Shown: positions 27,725-38,341 of the stretch, piece after piece | How positions within the stretch are numbered: position 1 is the stretch's first letter | Layout of the letters: every line of letters begins with the position of its first letter | NCBI RefSeq assembly: GCF_030653815.1 | Contig: NZ_JAURYQ010000037.1 | Location: 124,001-188,000 of the forward strand | Reading direction: 5' to 3' | Source of the DNA: Rhodoferax sp. | GTDB lineage: Bacteria; Pseudomonadota; Gammaproteobacteria; Burkholderiales; Burkholderiaceae_C | DNA length: 64,000 nucleotides | Translations under genes and position numbers: made by a program | Notes under the pieces: generated by a model | The model's input: the letters and a program-made list of their open reading frames with translations, nothing else | What the model was told of the DNA's origin: nothing | Database searches by the model: none

Positions 27725-28822
27725 GTGACCGTCAAAAAAATCTACCAAGCCGAGCTGCTGGCGCGTGGTTACAGCGCGGACCCGGCGCAGTTGCGCGCCG
27801 TACAAGTCCTTGAAGCCTGTTCGCGTGAATGGGGCAAGTACCGCGAGCAGCGCTCCAATGCGCTTAAAAAGCTGATCAACCGGCCCGCCATTCCGCACGG
27901 TGTCTACATGTACGGCGGCGTCGGGCGCGGCAAGAGCTTTTTGATGGATTGCTTTTACAGTGCCGTCCCTTTGAAACGCAAGACGAGGCTGCACTTTCAC
28001 GAGTTCATGCGCGAGGTGCACCGCGAACTGGCCAGCATGCAGGGCACGGCCAACCCGCTGAACCTGTTGGCCAAGCGCATCGCTGACAAATACCGCTTGA
28101 TCTGTTTTGACGAGTTCCATGTGTCGGACATCACCGACGCCATGATCCTGCACCGACTTCTCAAGGCCTTGTTCGAACACGGTGTGGGGCTGGTGACCAC
28201 GTCGAATTTCAAGCCGGATGACCTCTACCTTCATGGTCTGAACCGCGATCGGTTTTTGCCCGCCATTGCCTTGCTGAACGAGCATCTTCATGTGATCAAT
28301 GTGGACCACGGCACGGATTACCGCGGACAAACGCTGGCGCAGTTGGCGCTTTATCACACGCCCCTGGGTGACGCGGCTGAGGACGCCATGCGCGACGCGT
28401 TCGAACGCCTGGCCGAAACCCAGGACGAAGATCCGGTGCTGCAGATCGAGGCGCGCAAAATTTACGCCCGGCGCAAGGCGGGTGGTCTGGTGTGGTTTGA
28501 CTTCAAGACGCTTTGCGGTGGGCCGCGTTCGCAAAATGATTACCTGGAACTTGCCACCCAGTTTCATACGGTGCTGCTCAGTGATGTGCCGCAAATGGCG
28601 CCGCGCATGGCCTCAGAGGCGCGCCGCTTTACCTGGCTGGTGGACGTGCTGTATGACCGCCGTGTCAAGCTGATCATGTCGGCAGCAGTACCTGCAACCC
28701 AACTTTATACCGAGGGACTTATGGCCAATGAATTTGCCCGTACCGTGTCGCGTCTGCACGAAATGCAGTCAGGCGAATTTCTGGCTCTGGGTCGGCGCGA
28801 TGTAGACACGTCCCTGACATGA
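27725..28822 (+). CDS. zapE: Cell division protein ZapE (AFG1-like ATPase)
   Basis: The 365-residue AAA-type ATPase is linked in E. coli to Z-ring behaviour under stress and is a homologue of mitochondrial AFG1. It shows GVYMYGGVGRGKSFLMD (Walker A), RLICFDEFHVSDITDA (Walker B with sensor) and the family block TTSNFKPDDLYLHGLNRDRFLP. The start is a GTG with no good ribosome-binding site. It follows lpd by 72 bp with no obvious terminator, and shares its last four bases with the next gene, so it may be read from the suc-lpd transcript. Confidence 0.93.
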   Translation: MTVKKIYQAELLARGYSADPAQLRAVQVLEACSREWGKYREQRSNALKKLINRPAIPHGVYMYGGVGRGKSFLMDCFYSAVPLKRKTRLHFHEFMREVHRELASMQGTANPLNLLAKRIADKYRLICFDEFHVSDITDAMILHRLLKALFEHGVGLVTTSNFKPDDLYLHGLNRDRFLPAIALLNEHLHVINVDHGTDYRGQTLAQLALYHTPLGDAAEDAMRDAFERLAETQDEDPVLQIEARKIYARRKAGGLVWFDFKTLCGGPRSQNDYLELATQFHTVLLSDVPQMAPRMASEARRFTWLVDVLYDRRVKLIMSAAVPATQLYTEGLMANEFARTVSRLHEMQSGEFLALGRRDVDTSLT

Positions 28823-29211
28823 GCGCTCACCCTCTCTCTGGACTGGTTTGCCTGCTGGCACCGGCCTTGGTCGCGGCACAGCAACTGGTAGTGCCAGAAC
28901 CGCTGCAGGAAGCCCCATGGCAGGCGCGGGATGAGCGTTTGCGTATTCAAGATGCACGCAAACAAGTGCAGGCCGAGACCGAGCAAGCCAATGCAGCCTG
29001 TTATCAGAAATTTGCCGTGAGTGACTGCCTGCGCGATGTGCGTGCAAAGAACCGTCCGCTGCTGGATGCTCTGCGTCGTCAGGAGATCATCCTGAACGAC
29101 ATGGAGCGCCAGGCCAAGGCCATTGAAGCACTCAAGAAAATCGAGGAAAAAAGTCTGGGTGAGGCAAAAAGCCCACCGGCCACTTTTTCAGGGCGACCCG
29201 CCGCGCAGTGA
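28819..29211 (+). CDS. Small exported coiled-coil protein of unknown function
   Basis: The 130-residue product starts with a likely Sec signal peptide (LSGLVCLLAPALVAAQQ), followed by a charged, mostly helical region (AWQ/ARDERLRIQDARKQVQAE; then DMERQAKAIEALKKIEEK) that fits a coiled coil. Two Cys residues (ACYQKFAVSDC) could form a periplasmic disulfide. I do not recognise a family. The start overlaps the zapE stop as ATGA, so it is translated with zapE. Its end converges on the PP2C gene 11 bp away. Confidence 0.65.
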   Translation: MSAHPLSGLVCLLAPALVAAQQLVVPEPLQEAPWQARDERLRIQDARKQVQAETEQANAACYQKFAVSDCLRDVRAKNRPLLDALRRQEIILNDMERQAKAIEALKKIEEKSLGEAKSPPATFSGRPAAQ

Positions 29212-29222
29212 AGTCTGCGGAC

Positions 29223-29987
29223 TCAGCTTGGCATGGGTTCGAATTTGACAATTATCAAAGAGAGGTTGTCGCCGGTGCCCCGGGCCCGTTCTCGGGCCTT
29301 TTCAATCAGGAATTCGGAGGCTTCGCGCGGTGCCAGCGCTTCCAGCACGGTACCAAGTTCGTCTTCGGTGAAGTAATGCCAGACGCCATCACTGCAGGCC
29401 ATCAACACATCGCCAGCCCGCATCTGTGCAATGTGATGCAGACTGACGGGAGGGGCGTTTTCGGAGCCCAGACAGCCCACCAGAATGTTGGATTTCGGGT
29501 GATTTTGCGCCTGCTCGGGCGTGATCTCGCCGCGGTTGACCAGTAGCTGAACGTAAGAGTGGTCCAGCGTGCGCTTGACCAGTTGCTTGCCCTGGTAATG
29601 GTAGATGCGGGAATCGCCGGCGTGAATCCAGTGACAGTCGCCACCCGGATTCAATAAAAAGGCAACCAGCGTGCTGTGCGGCTCCTGCTCGGCCGAGATG
29701 GCGATCAGCTTGATCACCGTGTGGGCCTCGTTCAGCAATTGTTTCAGGATGGCATCGGCGTCGTCCGAGGCTGGGTCGTAGCGCTCAAAAAGCTGGCGCG
29801 CAGTCATCATGACCTGGTCTGAGGCCTTGCGGCCGCCGCTGCGACCACCCATACCGTCCGCCAGCACGGCCAGCAAGCACCCCTTGGCGCGCGGGTGGCT
29901 CAGCACCATCACCTGGTCTTGCTGGTAGTCGCGATCTCCCTTGTGAATCCCGGTGGCAGCGGTGAGCCGGTAGGCTTTGTTGGTCAT
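29223..29987 (-). CDS. PP2C-type Ser/Thr protein phosphatase
   Basis: The 254-residue cytoplasmic phosphatase has the metal-binding motifs of the PPM/PP2C family: GDRDYQQDQV near residue 18, LAVLADGMGGRSGG near 40, IHAGDSRIY in the middle, CSDGVWHYF and the final Asp in TGDNLSLIIV. It has no membrane or sensor domain. The ATG at 29987 lies 4 bp past the bamD stop on the same strand, and a longer frame to 30071 would only be antisense-free overlap with bamD, so coupled expression with bamD is likely. No Ser/Thr kinase gene is seen in the window; the target is unknown. Confidence 0.88.
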   Translation of the reverse strand: MTNKAYRLTAATGIHKGDRDYQQDQVMVLSHPRAKGCLLAVLADGMGGRSGGRKASDQVMMTARQLFERYDPASDDADAILKQLLNEAHTVIKLIAISAEQEPHSTLVAFLLNPGGDCHWIHAGDSRIYHYQGKQLVKRTLDHSYVQLLVNRGEITPEQAQNHPKSNILVGCLGSENAPPVSLHHIAQMRAGDVLMACSDGVWHYFTEDELGTVLEALAPREASEFLIEKARERARGTGDNLSLIIVKFEPMPS

Positions 29988-29991
29988 GGGC

Positions 29992-30798
29992 TTACCAGAT
30001 CTTCCACCACGGGTCGTTTCTGGATTTGAAGCCCTGCACCAGGTAAGGCGTTTGCGGATAGTTCTTTTCAAGCACGCGCTGCGTGTCGTCGCGTAGCGCC
30101 GTCATGCCCAGGGCATCATAGGACTTGACCATGATGAACAAGGCTTCTTCGAGGGCCGGCACCCCCTGGTAGTCGGTGATGGCGGTTTGGGCGCGATTGA
30201 TGGCCGCCAGGTAAGCGCGACGCTCGAAATAGTAGCGCGCCACGTGCACTTCGGATTGCGCCAGTGAATTCACGATGTAATTCATGCGCTGGCTGGCCTC
30301 GGGCGCATAACGCGAGTCCGGGAAACGGTTGACCAGTTCCTTGAAGGCTTCAAAAGAATCCTTGGCAGCCTTTTGATCGCGTTCGGCCAGGTCCTGGCGG
30401 GTCAGGGCAGAAAACAGACCGAGGTCGTCATTGAAGTTGACCAGACCCTTGAGGTAGAGCGCGTAGTCAAGGGCCGGACTGGCAGGGTGCAATTTGATGA
30501 AACGGTCCAGCGTGGCGATGGCCAGCACCGACTCACCCGCCTTGTAGTGGGCATAGGCCTTGTCAAGCTGGGCCTGCTGGGCCAGCGGAGTGCCGGCGGC
30601 ACGGCCTTCCAGTTTCTCGAACAGCACGACCGCCTTGTCGTAGGCGCCGCTGCTGAGCTCGTCTTTGGCCTCGGCGTAAATCTTGTTGGGACTCCATTCG
30701 GCAGTGGGGTCTTTGACGGTGGTGGAGCACGCGCTCAGAAAGACAACGCCAGCCGCCAACATCCAGGCGCAGACGGCAGATAATTTGGCATGAGGCAT
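29992..30798 (-). CDS. bamD: Outer membrane protein assembly factor BamD (lipoprotein)
   Basis: The 268-residue lipoprotein of the BAM complex inserts beta-barrels into the outer membrane. It has a signal peptide with lipobox FLSAC (lipid on the Cys), then TPR-like helices (AYDKAVVLFEKLEGR, YKAGESVLAIATLDRFIKLHP, ARYYFERRAYLAAINRAQ, NYPQTPYLVQGF). The ATG at 30798 gives a normal signal peptide; a TTG at 30825 would add nine residues and overlap the divergent rluD start. It is followed by the PP2C gene. Confidence 0.95.
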   Translation of the reverse strand: MPHAKLSAVCAWMLAAGVVFLSACSTTVKDPTAEWSPNKIYAEAKDELSSGAYDKAVVLFEKLEGRAAGTPLAQQAQLDKAYAHYKAGESVLAIATLDRFIKLHPASPALDYALYLKGLVNFNDDLGLFSALTRQDLAERDQKAAKDSFEAFKELVNRFPDSRYAPEASQRMNYIVNSLAQSEVHVARYYFERRAYLAAINRAQTAITDYQGVPALEEALFIMVKSYDALGMTALRDDTQRVLEKNYPQTPYLVQGFKSRNDPWWKIW

Positions 30799-30812
30799 AG
30801 CGAAAGACTTTC

Positions 30813-31817
30813 TTGAAAAAAACAAACCTGATTATATCGGCCACCCCGTCCCTGGATGAACTGGATGGCGCCTCGCCGCTGGAGTCGCAAGCCGAGCAGC
30901 GGCCGCTGGTGTTTACGGCCGCCCAGCATGGTATGCGATTGGATCGCGCCCTGGTCGACCTGGTGCCGGAGTTTTCGCGTAATTATTTGCAACAACTCAT
31001 CGAAGCCGGCAGTGTGCTGGTCAACGGCCAGGCCATGACCAAGCCATCGCACAAAGTCAAGGTTTCCGATGTGGGCGTGATTGAGCTGCGTCCCACGCCG
31101 CAAAGCCAGGCCTTCAAGGCGGAAAGCATGGCGCTTGACGTGGTTTTTGCGGACGCGCATGTGCTGGTGATCAACAAGCCCGCCGGCCTGGTGGTGCACC
31201 CGGCACCGGGCAATTGGTCAGGCACGCTGATGAACGGGCTGCTGGGCTATGACGCCCAGGCCTTCGACTTGCCGCGGGCCGGCATCGTGCACCGTCTTGA
31301 CAAGGACACCAGCGGCCTGATGGTGGTGGCGCGCAGTCGGGCGGTGATGGACGCGCTGGTACGTGCCATTGCGGCACGCGAGGTCAAGCGCCAGTACCTG
31401 GCGATCGGGCAGGGCGCCTGGTCGGGTGCGCCCCAATGCACGGTGGATGCCGCCATTGGCCGCGATCCTGCCAACCGGCTGCGCATGGCGGCGGTTGACT
31501 TGAACCTCCATCCGGGCAAGACGGCCAGGACCGATTTTGCGCTGCTGTCCAACGGCACCCAAGCCTGCCTCGTGCACTGCACCTTGCACACCGGCCGCAC
31601 CCATCAGATCAGGGTGCACATGGCGCAGCTCAAACACCCTTTGCTGGGCGACGCACTGTATGGTGGCGCCATGGGGCTGGGCATCAGCCGGCAAGCCCTG
31701 CATGCCTGTCGACTCGCCTTTGCGCACCCCATCACCGGTCAGCCCCTGTCTTTTTCAGCCCCGCTACCGGCCGATTTTTTGGCGGCGCTGAGCGCGATGG
31801 GTCTCAAGTACAATTGA
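30813..31817 (+). CDS. rluD: 23S rRNA pseudouridine synthase RluD
   Basis: The 334-residue enzyme makes pseudouridines in helix 69 of 23S rRNA. It has an S4-like RNA-binding domain ([17 protein letters not shown]) and the catalytic motif [15 protein letters not shown] with the active Asp, plus [12 protein letters not shown] near the end. The start is a TTG; the nearest ATG in frame (30932) would cut into the S4 domain. It diverges from bamD with only 14 bp between starts. bamD/rluD adjacency is common in proteobacteria. Confidence 0.92.
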   Translation: MKKTNLIISATPSLDELDGASPLESQAEQRPLVFTAAQHGMRLDRALVDLVPEFSRNYLQQLIEAGSVLVNGQAMTKPSHKVKVSDVGVIELRPTPQSQAFKAESMALDVVFADAHVLVINKPAGLVVHPAPGNWSGTLMNGLLGYDAQAFDLPRAGIVHRLDKDTSGLMVVARSRAVMDALVRAIAAREVKRQYLAIGQGAWSGAPQCTVDAAIGRDPANRLRMAAVDLNLHPGKTARTDFALLSNGTQACLVHCTLHTGRTHQIRVHMAQLKHPLLGDALYGGAMGLGISRQALHACRLAFAHPITGQPLSFSAPLPADFLAALSAMGLKYN

Positions 31818-31947
31818 GGTCATATTTGAACGTCTGCTCCAGTTCCTGTGGGCAGCGTCTGCGTCACCGATCAAGCTTCGGCCAGATACGCTCCTTCCAT
31901 TCTTTGTCCTGATGCCCCTGGGTATCTTTTTTCGACACGACGACACC

Positions 31948-32574
31948 ATGAAAACGCTGGATGCCAAGTGCATTCTCGAAGCCGCCTTGGTTTGTGCCCA
32001 ACAACCCATGCCTCTGCGCGACCTGCAGCTTCTTTTGGGCCCGGAGCATAGCCTCGCCGATATTCGCCAGTGGTTGACGGAATTGCAGCAGGACTGGTCG
32101 CAGCGCGGTGTCGAGCTGGTGTCCCTGGCCAGTGGCTGGCGTTTTCAGAGCTGTGCAGAAATGCGGACTTATCTGGACCGCCTGTATCCGGAAAAGCCAC
32201 CCCGGTATGCCCGGGCGACGCTCGAGACGCTGGCCATCATTGCCTATCGGCAACCGGTCACGCGCGGTGACATTGAGGACATTCGCGGCGTGACCGTGAA
32301 TTCGCTGACGATCAAGCAGCTGGAAGACCGGGGCTGGATCGAAGTGATCGGCCACCGTGACACGGTCGGGCGTCCGGCGCTTTTTGCCACCACGCGGCAG
32401 TTTCTGGACGACCTGGGGCTGTCCTCGCTGGACCAGTTGCCGTTGTTGGAGGCGAGCGGTGCGGTCTTTGAAGCCCTGTCCCAGACGCCGGAACTGGATT
32501 GGTCTGCAGAGGTCCCTGCGGCTGAGGCCGTCGTGGATGAGTTGTCGAATTTGGAGTCAAAGGAATCAAGATGA
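31948..32574 (+). CDS. scpB: Segregation and condensation protein ScpB
   Basis: The 208-residue kleisin-complex partner folds as two winged helices and works with ScpA and SMC in chromosome organisation. Family marks: [60 protein letters not shown] and [18 protein letters not shown]. The ATG at 31948 is preferred over 31912 by alignment to the family start, with a weak ribosome-binding site. It overlaps rluB by four bases. ScpA, usually next door, is absent on the upstream side. Confidence 0.93.
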   Translation: MKTLDAKCILEAALVCAQQPMPLRDLQLLLGPEHSLADIRQWLTELQQDWSQRGVELVSLASGWRFQSCAEMRTYLDRLYPEKPPRYARATLETLAIIAYRQPVTRGDIEDIRGVTVNSLTIKQLEDRGWIEVIGHRDTVGRPALFATTRQFLDDLGLSSLDQLPLLEASGAVFEALSQTPELDWSAEVPAAEAVVDELSNLESKESR

Positions 32575-33722
32575 AGCATGAAGAGGCAAGCCCCCCGGAG
32601 TCCACCGCCATCCGGTTCGAGGACGTGGTCTCGGGTCAATTTGATGCCGAGGACACCGTTGTCACCGCGCCCCTGAAGCGGGTGCTGCCGCCACAGCCGG
32701 AATCGCCCAAGCTGCACAAGGTGTTGGCACAAGCCGGCATGGGCTCCCGGCTGGAGATGGAGCAACTGATCCTGGAGGGGCGCATTACCGTCAACAACGA
32801 GCCCGCGCACGTGGGCCAGCGGGTTCAGTTTGGCGACCATGTCAAGGTCAATGGCAAGCCGATCCGCTTCCGCATCGAGCCGCCCCCGGCCCGTGTCATT
32901 GCGTACCACAAGCCAGCAGGTGAGGTCGTGTCCAACGACGATCCGCAAAACCGCCCCACCGTTTTTCGCAAGCTGCCCAAGCTGTTTCAGGGCAAATGGC
33001 AGTCGGTTGGGCGCCTCGACCTCAACACCGAGGGCTTGCTGCTGTTCACCAGTTCGGGGGAATTGGCCAACAACCTGATGCATCCGCGTTTTGGTCTCGA
33101 GCGTGAGTACGCCGTGCGGGTGCTGGGCGCCCTGAACCAGGAAGAAAAAAAACGCCTGCTCGAGGGCGTCAAACTCGACGACGGCATGGCCAACTTCGGT
33201 TCGATCGAGGAGGGCGGTGGCGAGGGCTCGAACTGCTGGTACCGCGTGACCATTTCCGAGGGGCGCAACCGCGAGGTGCGCCGCATGTTCGAAGCCGTGG
33301 GTCATGCCGTGAGCCGTCTGATTCGCATCCGTTACGGCGCCATGGTGTTGCCGCGCGGGCTTAAGCGAGGCGCCTGGATGGAGCTTGACGCCGGTGACAT
33401 CAACGCACTGACACAAAAAGCCAGAAATTCTGCCGCCACGGCTGCCCAGGAGGCGTCTGCGCCGCTGGCCGACGAAGGCATGACGCGGGAGCGCCCACCG
33501 CGCCCGCCTTTGCGCGGTCGTCGCCCGGTAGGGCGAGCCCCTGTCGGACGCGGCAACAAGCCCAACAACGGCGCTACCGGCAACGCGCAGCCCGATCCGC
33601 TAAAAACCAATTTTGGCTACATTGGTGCCGACAGTTACAACCGGCAACGCCAGGAGCAGGGCAGCAAACGCGGCGCGGGTTCCGGGTCCTCGGGCGGACG
33701 GCGCGTCGGCAAGGGTCGCTGA
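32571..33722 (+). CDS. rluB: 23S rRNA pseudouridine synthase RluB, with long basic tail
   Basis: The 383-residue enzyme has an S4 domain ([20 protein letters not shown]) and the catalytic motif [15 protein letters not shown] with the active Asp, as in RluB/RsuA enzymes that modify U2605 of 23S rRNA. About 90 C-terminal residues are rich in Arg, Gly, Pro and Asn ([20 protein letters not shown] and a final [12 protein letters not shown]), a disordered RNA-binding-like tail common in this order. scpB-rluB with ATGA overlap is a conserved pair. Confidence 0.93.
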   Translation: MKHEEASPPESTAIRFEDVVSGQFDAEDTVVTAPLKRVLPPQPESPKLHKVLAQAGMGSRLEMEQLILEGRITVNNEPAHVGQRVQFGDHVKVNGKPIRFRIEPPPARVIAYHKPAGEVVSNDDPQNRPTVFRKLPKLFQGKWQSVGRLDLNTEGLLLFTSSGELANNLMHPRFGLEREYAVRVLGALNQEEKKRLLEGVKLDDGMANFGSIEEGGGEGSNCWYRVTISEGRNREVRRMFEAVGHAVSRLIRIRYGAMVLPRGLKRGAWMELDAGDINALTQKARNSAATAAQEASAPLADEGMTRERPPRPPLRGRRPVGRAPVGRGNKPNNGATGNAQPDPLKTNFGYIGADSYNRQRQEQGSKRGAGSGSSGGRRVGKGR

Positions 33723-33738
33723 ACCGGTTGATTGACAC

Positions 33739-33768
33739 CCTGAACGGGTCAAGGGGACGGCGTTCAGG
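33739..33768. other. Perfect 8-bp hairpin between rluB and ndk
   Basis: CCTGAACG at 33739-33746 pairs with CGTTCAGG at 33761-33768 around a 14-nt loop. No T run follows on either strand, so it is not a standard terminator. It may shape the ndk leader or the rluB 3' end. Confidence 0.4.
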
Positions 33769-33823
33769 TTAACATCCAAGGCTTTGACCAAGGGGTCAGA
33801 AATACCATTTATCAGGAAAAACC

Positions 33824-34249
33824 ATGACTATTGAACGCACTCTCTCCATCATCAAACCCGACGCCGTTGCCAAAAACGTGATCGGTCAAATTTACGCCCG
33901 TTTTGAAGCCGCTGGCCTGAAGGTCGTGGCTGCCAAGATGGCCCACCTCTCGCGTGGCGAGGCCGAAGCTTTTTACGCGGTGCACAAAGCCCGTCCTTTC
34001 TTTAAAGATCTGGTTGACTTCATGGTTTCCGGTCCGGTCATGATCCAGGCCCTTGAGGGCGAAAACGCTGTCTTGAAGCACCGCGACCTGATGGGCGCGA
34101 CCGACCCGAAAAAAGCGGCACCCGGCACCATCCGCGCCGATTTTGCTGACAGTATCGACGCCAACGCCGTGCACGGCTCGGATGCGCCTGAAACAGCCGC
34201 TGTGGAAATTGCGTTCTTCTTCGCCGGCATGAACGTTTACTCGCGTTAA
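33824..34249 (+). CDS. ndk: Nucleoside diphosphate kinase
   Basis: The 141-residue enzyme balances nucleoside triphosphates. It begins with [13 protein letters not shown] and holds the active-site His in [17 protein letters not shown] lies before the ATG. Its stop overlaps the rlmN start by one base (TAATG), opening the ndk-rlmN-pilF-rodZ-ispG-hisS-yfgM-bamB-der run, a well-known order in this group. Confidence 0.98.
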   Translation: MTIERTLSIIKPDAVAKNVIGQIYARFEAAGLKVVAAKMAHLSRGEAEAFYAVHKARPFFKDLVDFMVSGPVMIQALEGENAVLKHRDLMGATDPKKAAPGTIRADFADSIDANAVHGSDAPETAAVEIAFFFAGMNVYSR

Positions 34250-35406
34250 TGACGGGCATGACGGCTAATCTGCTTGATTTCGATCTTGAGGGCTTGGCCG
34301 TCTTTTGTGAACGGTTGGGGGAAAAGCGCTTTCGCGCCGTCCAACTGTTTCGCTGGATTCATCAAAAAGGGGCCAGCCAGTTTGATGACATGAGTGACCT
34401 GGCCAAATCACTGCGCGAAAAGCTCAAGGGCGTCGCGCACATCCGGGCGATGCCTGTGGTGTCGCAGCACATGTCGGCTGATGGCACCATCAAATGGCTC
34501 TTCGATGTCGGTGATGGCAACGCGGTCGAGGCCGTTTTTATTCCCGAATCCGATCGCGGCACGCTGTGCGTGTCGTCGCAAGCGGGCTGTGCCGTCGGTT
34601 GCCGTTTTTGCTCGACCGGCCACCAGGGTTTCAGCCGCAATCTCACCACCGCTGAAATCGTGGCGCAACTCTGGTTTGCCGAGCATTTCCTGCGCCAACA
34701 TCTGAAACGTGATGAGCGCGTGATCTCCAATGTGGTGATGATGGGCATGGGTGAACCCCTGCAAAATTACAACGCCCTGATTCCGGCCCTGCGCGTCATG
34801 CTCGACGACCACGCCTACGGTTTGTCACGGCGCCGGGTCACGGTGTCGACCTCGGGCATTGTGCCGATGATCGACCGGTTGGCGCAAGACTGCCCGGTGG
34901 CGCTGGCGGTGTCCTTGCATGCGCCCAATGACGCATTGCGTGACACGCTGGTACCGCTGAACCTGAAATACCCCTTGGCCCAGCTGGTGGCAGCTTGCCA
35001 TCGTTACCTGGCCCATGCGCCGCGTGACTTCATCACCTTGGAATACTGCATGCTCGACGGCGTCAATGACACCGACGCCTGCGCGCGCCAACTGGTCGAG
35101 CGCATCCGGGCCCACCCGGGTGCCTGGTGCAAGCTCAACTTGATTCCATTCAACCCGTTCCCGGCCTCCGGTCTGCTGCGCTCCAAGCCCGAGCGCGTGC
35201 AGGCCTTCGCCAAAATTTTGAATGACGCCGGCATCACCACCACCGTCCGCAAAACCCGGGGTGACGACATCGATGCCGCCTGTGGCCAGCTGGCCGGTGA
35301 CGTCAAGGACCGCACCCGGGTGATGGTGCGCATGGAGCGCAACAGAAACCTGCACGTGTCCACTGGCCAGGCTTCAGTACCCCCGCCCGAAGGAGTGAAT
35401 ACATGA
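34249..35406 (+). CDS. rlmN: Dual-specificity 23S rRNA/tRNA A2503/A37 methyltransferase RlmN
   Basis: The 385-residue radical SAM enzyme makes 2-methyladenosine in 23S rRNA and some tRNAs. The Fe-S triad is CAVGCRFC within the block [16 protein letters not shown]; the SAM loops [11 protein letters not shown] and STSGIVP follow; the second catalytic Cys is in DIDAACGQL near the end. The ATG at 34249 is coupled to ndk; an ATG three codons on is an alternative. Confidence 0.97.
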   Translation: MTGMTANLLDFDLEGLAVFCERLGEKRFRAVQLFRWIHQKGASQFDDMSDLAKSLREKLKGVAHIRAMPVVSQHMSADGTIKWLFDVGDGNAVEAVFIPESDRGTLCVSSQAGCAVGCRFCSTGHQGFSRNLTTAEIVAQLWFAEHFLRQHLKRDERVISNVVMMGMGEPLQNYNALIPALRVMLDDHAYGLSRRRVTVSTSGIVPMIDRLAQDCPVALAVSLHAPNDALRDTLVPLNLKYPLAQLVAACHRYLAHAPRDFITLEYCMLDGVNDTDACARQLVERIRAHPGAWCKLNLIPFNPFPASGLLRSKPERVQAFAKILNDAGITTTVRKTRGDDIDAACGQLAGDVKDRTRVMVRMERNRNLHVSTGQASVPPPEGVNT

Positions 35407-36230
35407 GCGGTTTTGCCTCGTCCCGCAGGCCGGGCTTCTGGTCGCGGTGGTCGCTCCTGCTGCTGTGCGCCGGTGTTTTGGCCGGCTGTGCCAACGGCCC
35501 GGCGGGTCAGGCCAATGCCGGACTGGATGACCTGGTCACCGATTCAGATGAATCCAACGACCGCAAACGAGCCCGCATCCGGGTCGAACTGGCCATGGGT
35601 TATCTGGAGCAGGGCAAGACCAACATCGCGCTTGACGAGGTCAAGCTGGCGCTGGCGGCGGATCCTTCGTTTGCCGATGCCTACAGTTTGCGCGGCCTGA
35701 TTTACATGCGCCTCAACGAACTGCCGCTGGCGCAGGAAAGTTTTCTGAGGGCGCTGGCGGTGCGTCCCCGCGACCCCAACATCCTGCACAACCTGGGCTG
35801 GTTGAAGTGCCAGCAAGCGCGCTACCCCGAAGCCATGGCCGATTTTTCGCTGGCGCTGGCCAACCCCGGTTATGGTGAGCGCGCCAAGACCTTCATGGCC
35901 CAGGGCCTGTGCCAGATCAGGGCAGGGCAACGGCGTGAGGCAGAACAAAGCCTGCTCAAAGCCTATGAGTACGATGCCTTGAATCCCGTCACCGGCTACA
36001 ACCTGGCCAACCTGCTGTTCCAGAACGCCGATTTCGCCCGGGCACAGTTTTATATCAGACGACTCAACAACAGCGAATGGGCCAATGCAGAGTCGCTTTG
36101 GTTGGGTATCAAGGTTGAAAACAAAATGAGTGACCGGGTGGCACTGATGCAATTGGCCACCCAGTTGGAAAAACGTTTTCCGCAGTCCAAAGAAGCATCC
36201 GCTTACCGGCGCGGCGCATTTGATGAGTGA
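35403..36230 (+). CDS. pilF: Type IV pilus biogenesis/stability lipoprotein PilF (PilW)
   Basis: The 275-residue lipoprotein helps assemble or localise the PilQ secretin in the outer membrane. The signal peptide ends in a lipobox LAGC near residue 30, followed by several TPR units ([82 protein letters not shown]). A strong AAGGAG sits before the ATG, which overlaps the rlmN stop. The rlmN-pilF-rodZ order is conserved in beta- and gammaproteobacteria. Confidence 0.93.
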   Translation: MSGFASSRRPGFWSRWSLLLLCAGVLAGCANGPAGQANAGLDDLVTDSDESNDRKRARIRVELAMGYLEQGKTNIALDEVKLALAADPSFADAYSLRGLIYMRLNELPLAQESFLRALAVRPRDPNILHNLGWLKCQQARYPEAMADFSLALANPGYGERAKTFMAQGLCQIRAGQRREAEQSLLKAYEYDALNPVTGYNLANLLFQNADFARAQFYIRRLNNSEWANAESLWLGIKVENKMSDRVALMQLATQLEKRFPQSKEASAYRRGAFDE

Positions 36231-37059
36231 GAAATTTCCCATGGACCAGGTCCTGCAGGCCGCTGATGCGGGCATCGAACCCGCCACTGCCGGTGTTTTA
36301 TTGAAAGCTGCGCGTGAGGCCCAAGGGCTTCACATTGGCGCCCTGGCCGTGACGCTGAAAGTGCCGGTGCGCAAGCTTGAAGCGCTCGAGTCGGATCGCC
36401 ATGAGGTTCTGGGCGATCTGGTTTTCGCGCGGGCGCTGGCCGCCAGCGTCTGCCGGGTGCTGAAAATCGACGCCGCGCCGGTGCTGGCGGCCTTGCCGCA
36501 TTCGGAAATGCCGCGTTTCAAGACCGATGATGCCGGCCTCAACACACCGTTCAAAGAGAGCGGTGTCGTTTATGGACAGGCGCTCAAAAGTCGTTTGACC
36601 AGCCCCTTGGCACTGGCCGTGGCCTTGTTGCTGCTCGGGGCCTTGCTGCTTGTCCTGTTGCCTGAAAAAGAGGAATCTGACGTCATGCCCACCAGCGCTC
36701 TGCCCATGACCGAGACCGAAGTGATTCGGGTGGCGCCTGCTGTCGATTTGCCTGCCTCGGAGAGCCCGGTTGCCATTGCGCAGGAACGTCCAAGCACCCC
36801 GTTGCCTGTGGCTGACACGAGCGCGGCTGTTTTGGTGCTTGAGTCCCGTGGCGCCTCCTGGGTCGAAATCACGGATGCCCAAGGGGTATTGCAATTGCGC
36901 AGAGTCCTGGCTCCCGGGGAACAGGTTCGCTCTCAGGGTCCCTTGCCCTTGTCGGTGGTGCTCGGGCGTGCCGACGATGTGGCGGTCACCGTGCGTGGCC
37001 AGCGTCTGGATGTGAGCGCCATGACCAAAGCCAATGTAGCTCGATTTGAGGTGAAGTAA
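36223..37059 (+). CDS. rodZ: Cytoskeleton protein RodZ
   Basis: The 278-residue inner-membrane protein links MreB to cell-wall synthesis. N-terminal HTH ([38 protein letters not shown]), one transmembrane helix near residues 127-146 ([19 protein letters not shown]), a Pro/Ser linker, and a periplasmic beta domain ([22 protein letters not shown]). The ATG at 36223 overlaps pilF by eight bases. The stop TAA shares one base with ispG. Confidence 0.9.
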   Translation: MSEKFPMDQVLQAADAGIEPATAGVLLKAAREAQGLHIGALAVTLKVPVRKLEALESDRHEVLGDLVFARALAASVCRVLKIDAAPVLAALPHSEMPRFKTDDAGLNTPFKESGVVYGQALKSRLTSPLALAVALLLLGALLLVLLPEKEESDVMPTSALPMTETEVIRVAPAVDLPASESPVAIAQERPSTPLPVADTSAAVLVLESRGASWVEITDAQGVLQLRRVLAPGEQVRSQGPLPLSVVLGRADDVAVTVRGQRLDVSAMTKANVARFEVK

Positions 37060-38330
37060 TGCAAGAAAACCTGCCCATCGCCATGGCGGCTGCGGCGCCG
37101 CGCCGCTCACGCCAGGCACGCATTGTCTGGGGTGACCGTTGCGTGACCGTCGGTGGCGACGCGCCCGTGCGGGTGCAGTCCATGACCAACACTGACACGG
37201 TGGACGTGATTGGCACCGCGATCCAGATCAAGGAGCTGGCCCTGGCGGGCTCCGAGTTGGTGCGTCTCACCGTCAACACGCCCGAGGCGGCCCAGTCCGT
37301 GGCGCCGATCCGTGAGCAACTCGACCGCATGGGCATTGACGTGCCTCTGGTTGGCGATTTCCATTACAACGGCCACCGTCTGTTGACCGACTACCCGGAG
37401 TGCGCCCAGGCCCTGTCCAAGTACCGCATCAACCCGGGCAACGTGGGCAAGGGCGACAAACACGACCGCCAGTTTGGCGCCATGATCGAGGCCGCCATCC
37501 GCTGGAACAAGGCGGTGCGCATTGGTGTCAACTGGGGCAGCCTGGACCAGGAACTGCTGGCCAGTTTGATGGACCAAAATAGCCGCCGCAACCCGCCCTG
37601 GGGTGCCAAGCCGGTGATGTACGAAGCCTTGATCACTTCGGCGCTTGATTCGGCCCAGCAGGCGGTTGATTTGGGGCTGGACCCCAACCAGATCATCCTG
37701 TCGTGCAAGGTCAGCGGGGTGCAGGATTTGATCTCGGTCTATCGCGAACTGGCCAAACGCAGCACGTACGCGCTGCACCTGGGTCTGACCGAAGCCGGCA
37801 TGGGTACCAAGGGCGCGGTCGCCTCAACGGCCGCGCTGTCCATTTTGCTGCAAGAGGGTATTGGCGACACCATCCGCGTCTCCCTGACACCGCAACCGGG
37901 CGAGTCGCGCACCCAGGAGGTGGTGATTGCTTCCGAGATTTTGCAGTCGCTGGAGCTGCGCTCCTTTGTGCCGAGCGTGACCGCTTGCCCGGGCTGTGGT
38001 CGCACCACCAGCACCACGTTCCAGGAATTGACGCAGCAGATTGAAGGTTTTCTGCGTGCCCAGATGCCGGTCTGGCGCACCAAATATCCGGGGGTCGAAA
38101 CCATGAAAGTGGCCGTGATGGGCTGCATCGTCAATGGTCCTGGCGAAAGCAAGCAGGCCGACATCGGCATCAGCTTGCCCGGCACTGGTGAGGCACCTGC
38201 TGCGCCGGTCTTCATTGACGGCGAAAAACGCATGACTTTGCGCGGCGAGTCCATTGCCCAGGAGTTCCAGGCCCTTGTTGAAAACTACGTCGAAAAGCGT
38301 TTTGGTGCGTCAGCTTCCGTTGCGCCCTGA
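37059..38330 (+). CDS. ispG: 4-hydroxy-3-methylbut-2-en-1-yl diphosphate synthase IspG (GcpE)
   Basis: The 423-residue iron-sulfur enzyme carries out the penultimate step of the non-mevalonate isoprenoid pathway. The TIM-barrel part has [12 protein letters not shown] and [13 protein letters not shown]; the C-terminal 4Fe-4S ligands are in [14 protein letters not shown] and [11 protein letters not shown]. The length fits the proteobacterial form. TAATG coupling with rodZ. Confidence 0.97.
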   Translation: MQENLPIAMAAAAPRRSRQARIVWGDRCVTVGGDAPVRVQSMTNTDTVDVIGTAIQIKELALAGSELVRLTVNTPEAAQSVAPIREQLDRMGIDVPLVGDFHYNGHRLLTDYPECAQALSKYRINPGNVGKGDKHDRQFGAMIEAAIRWNKAVRIGVNWGSLDQELLASLMDQNSRRNPPWGAKPVMYEALITSALDSAQQAVDLGLDPNQIILSCKVSGVQDLISVYRELAKRSTYALHLGLTEAGMGTKGAVASTAALSILLQEGIGDTIRVSLTPQPGESRTQEVVIASEILQSLELRSFVPSVTACPGCGRTTSTTFQELTQQIEGFLRAQMPVWRTKYPGVETMKVAVMGCIVNGPGESKQADIGISLPGTGEAPAAPVFIDGEKRMTLRGESIAQEFQALVENYVEKRFGASASVAP

Positions 38331-38341
38331 TTTGAATTGTC

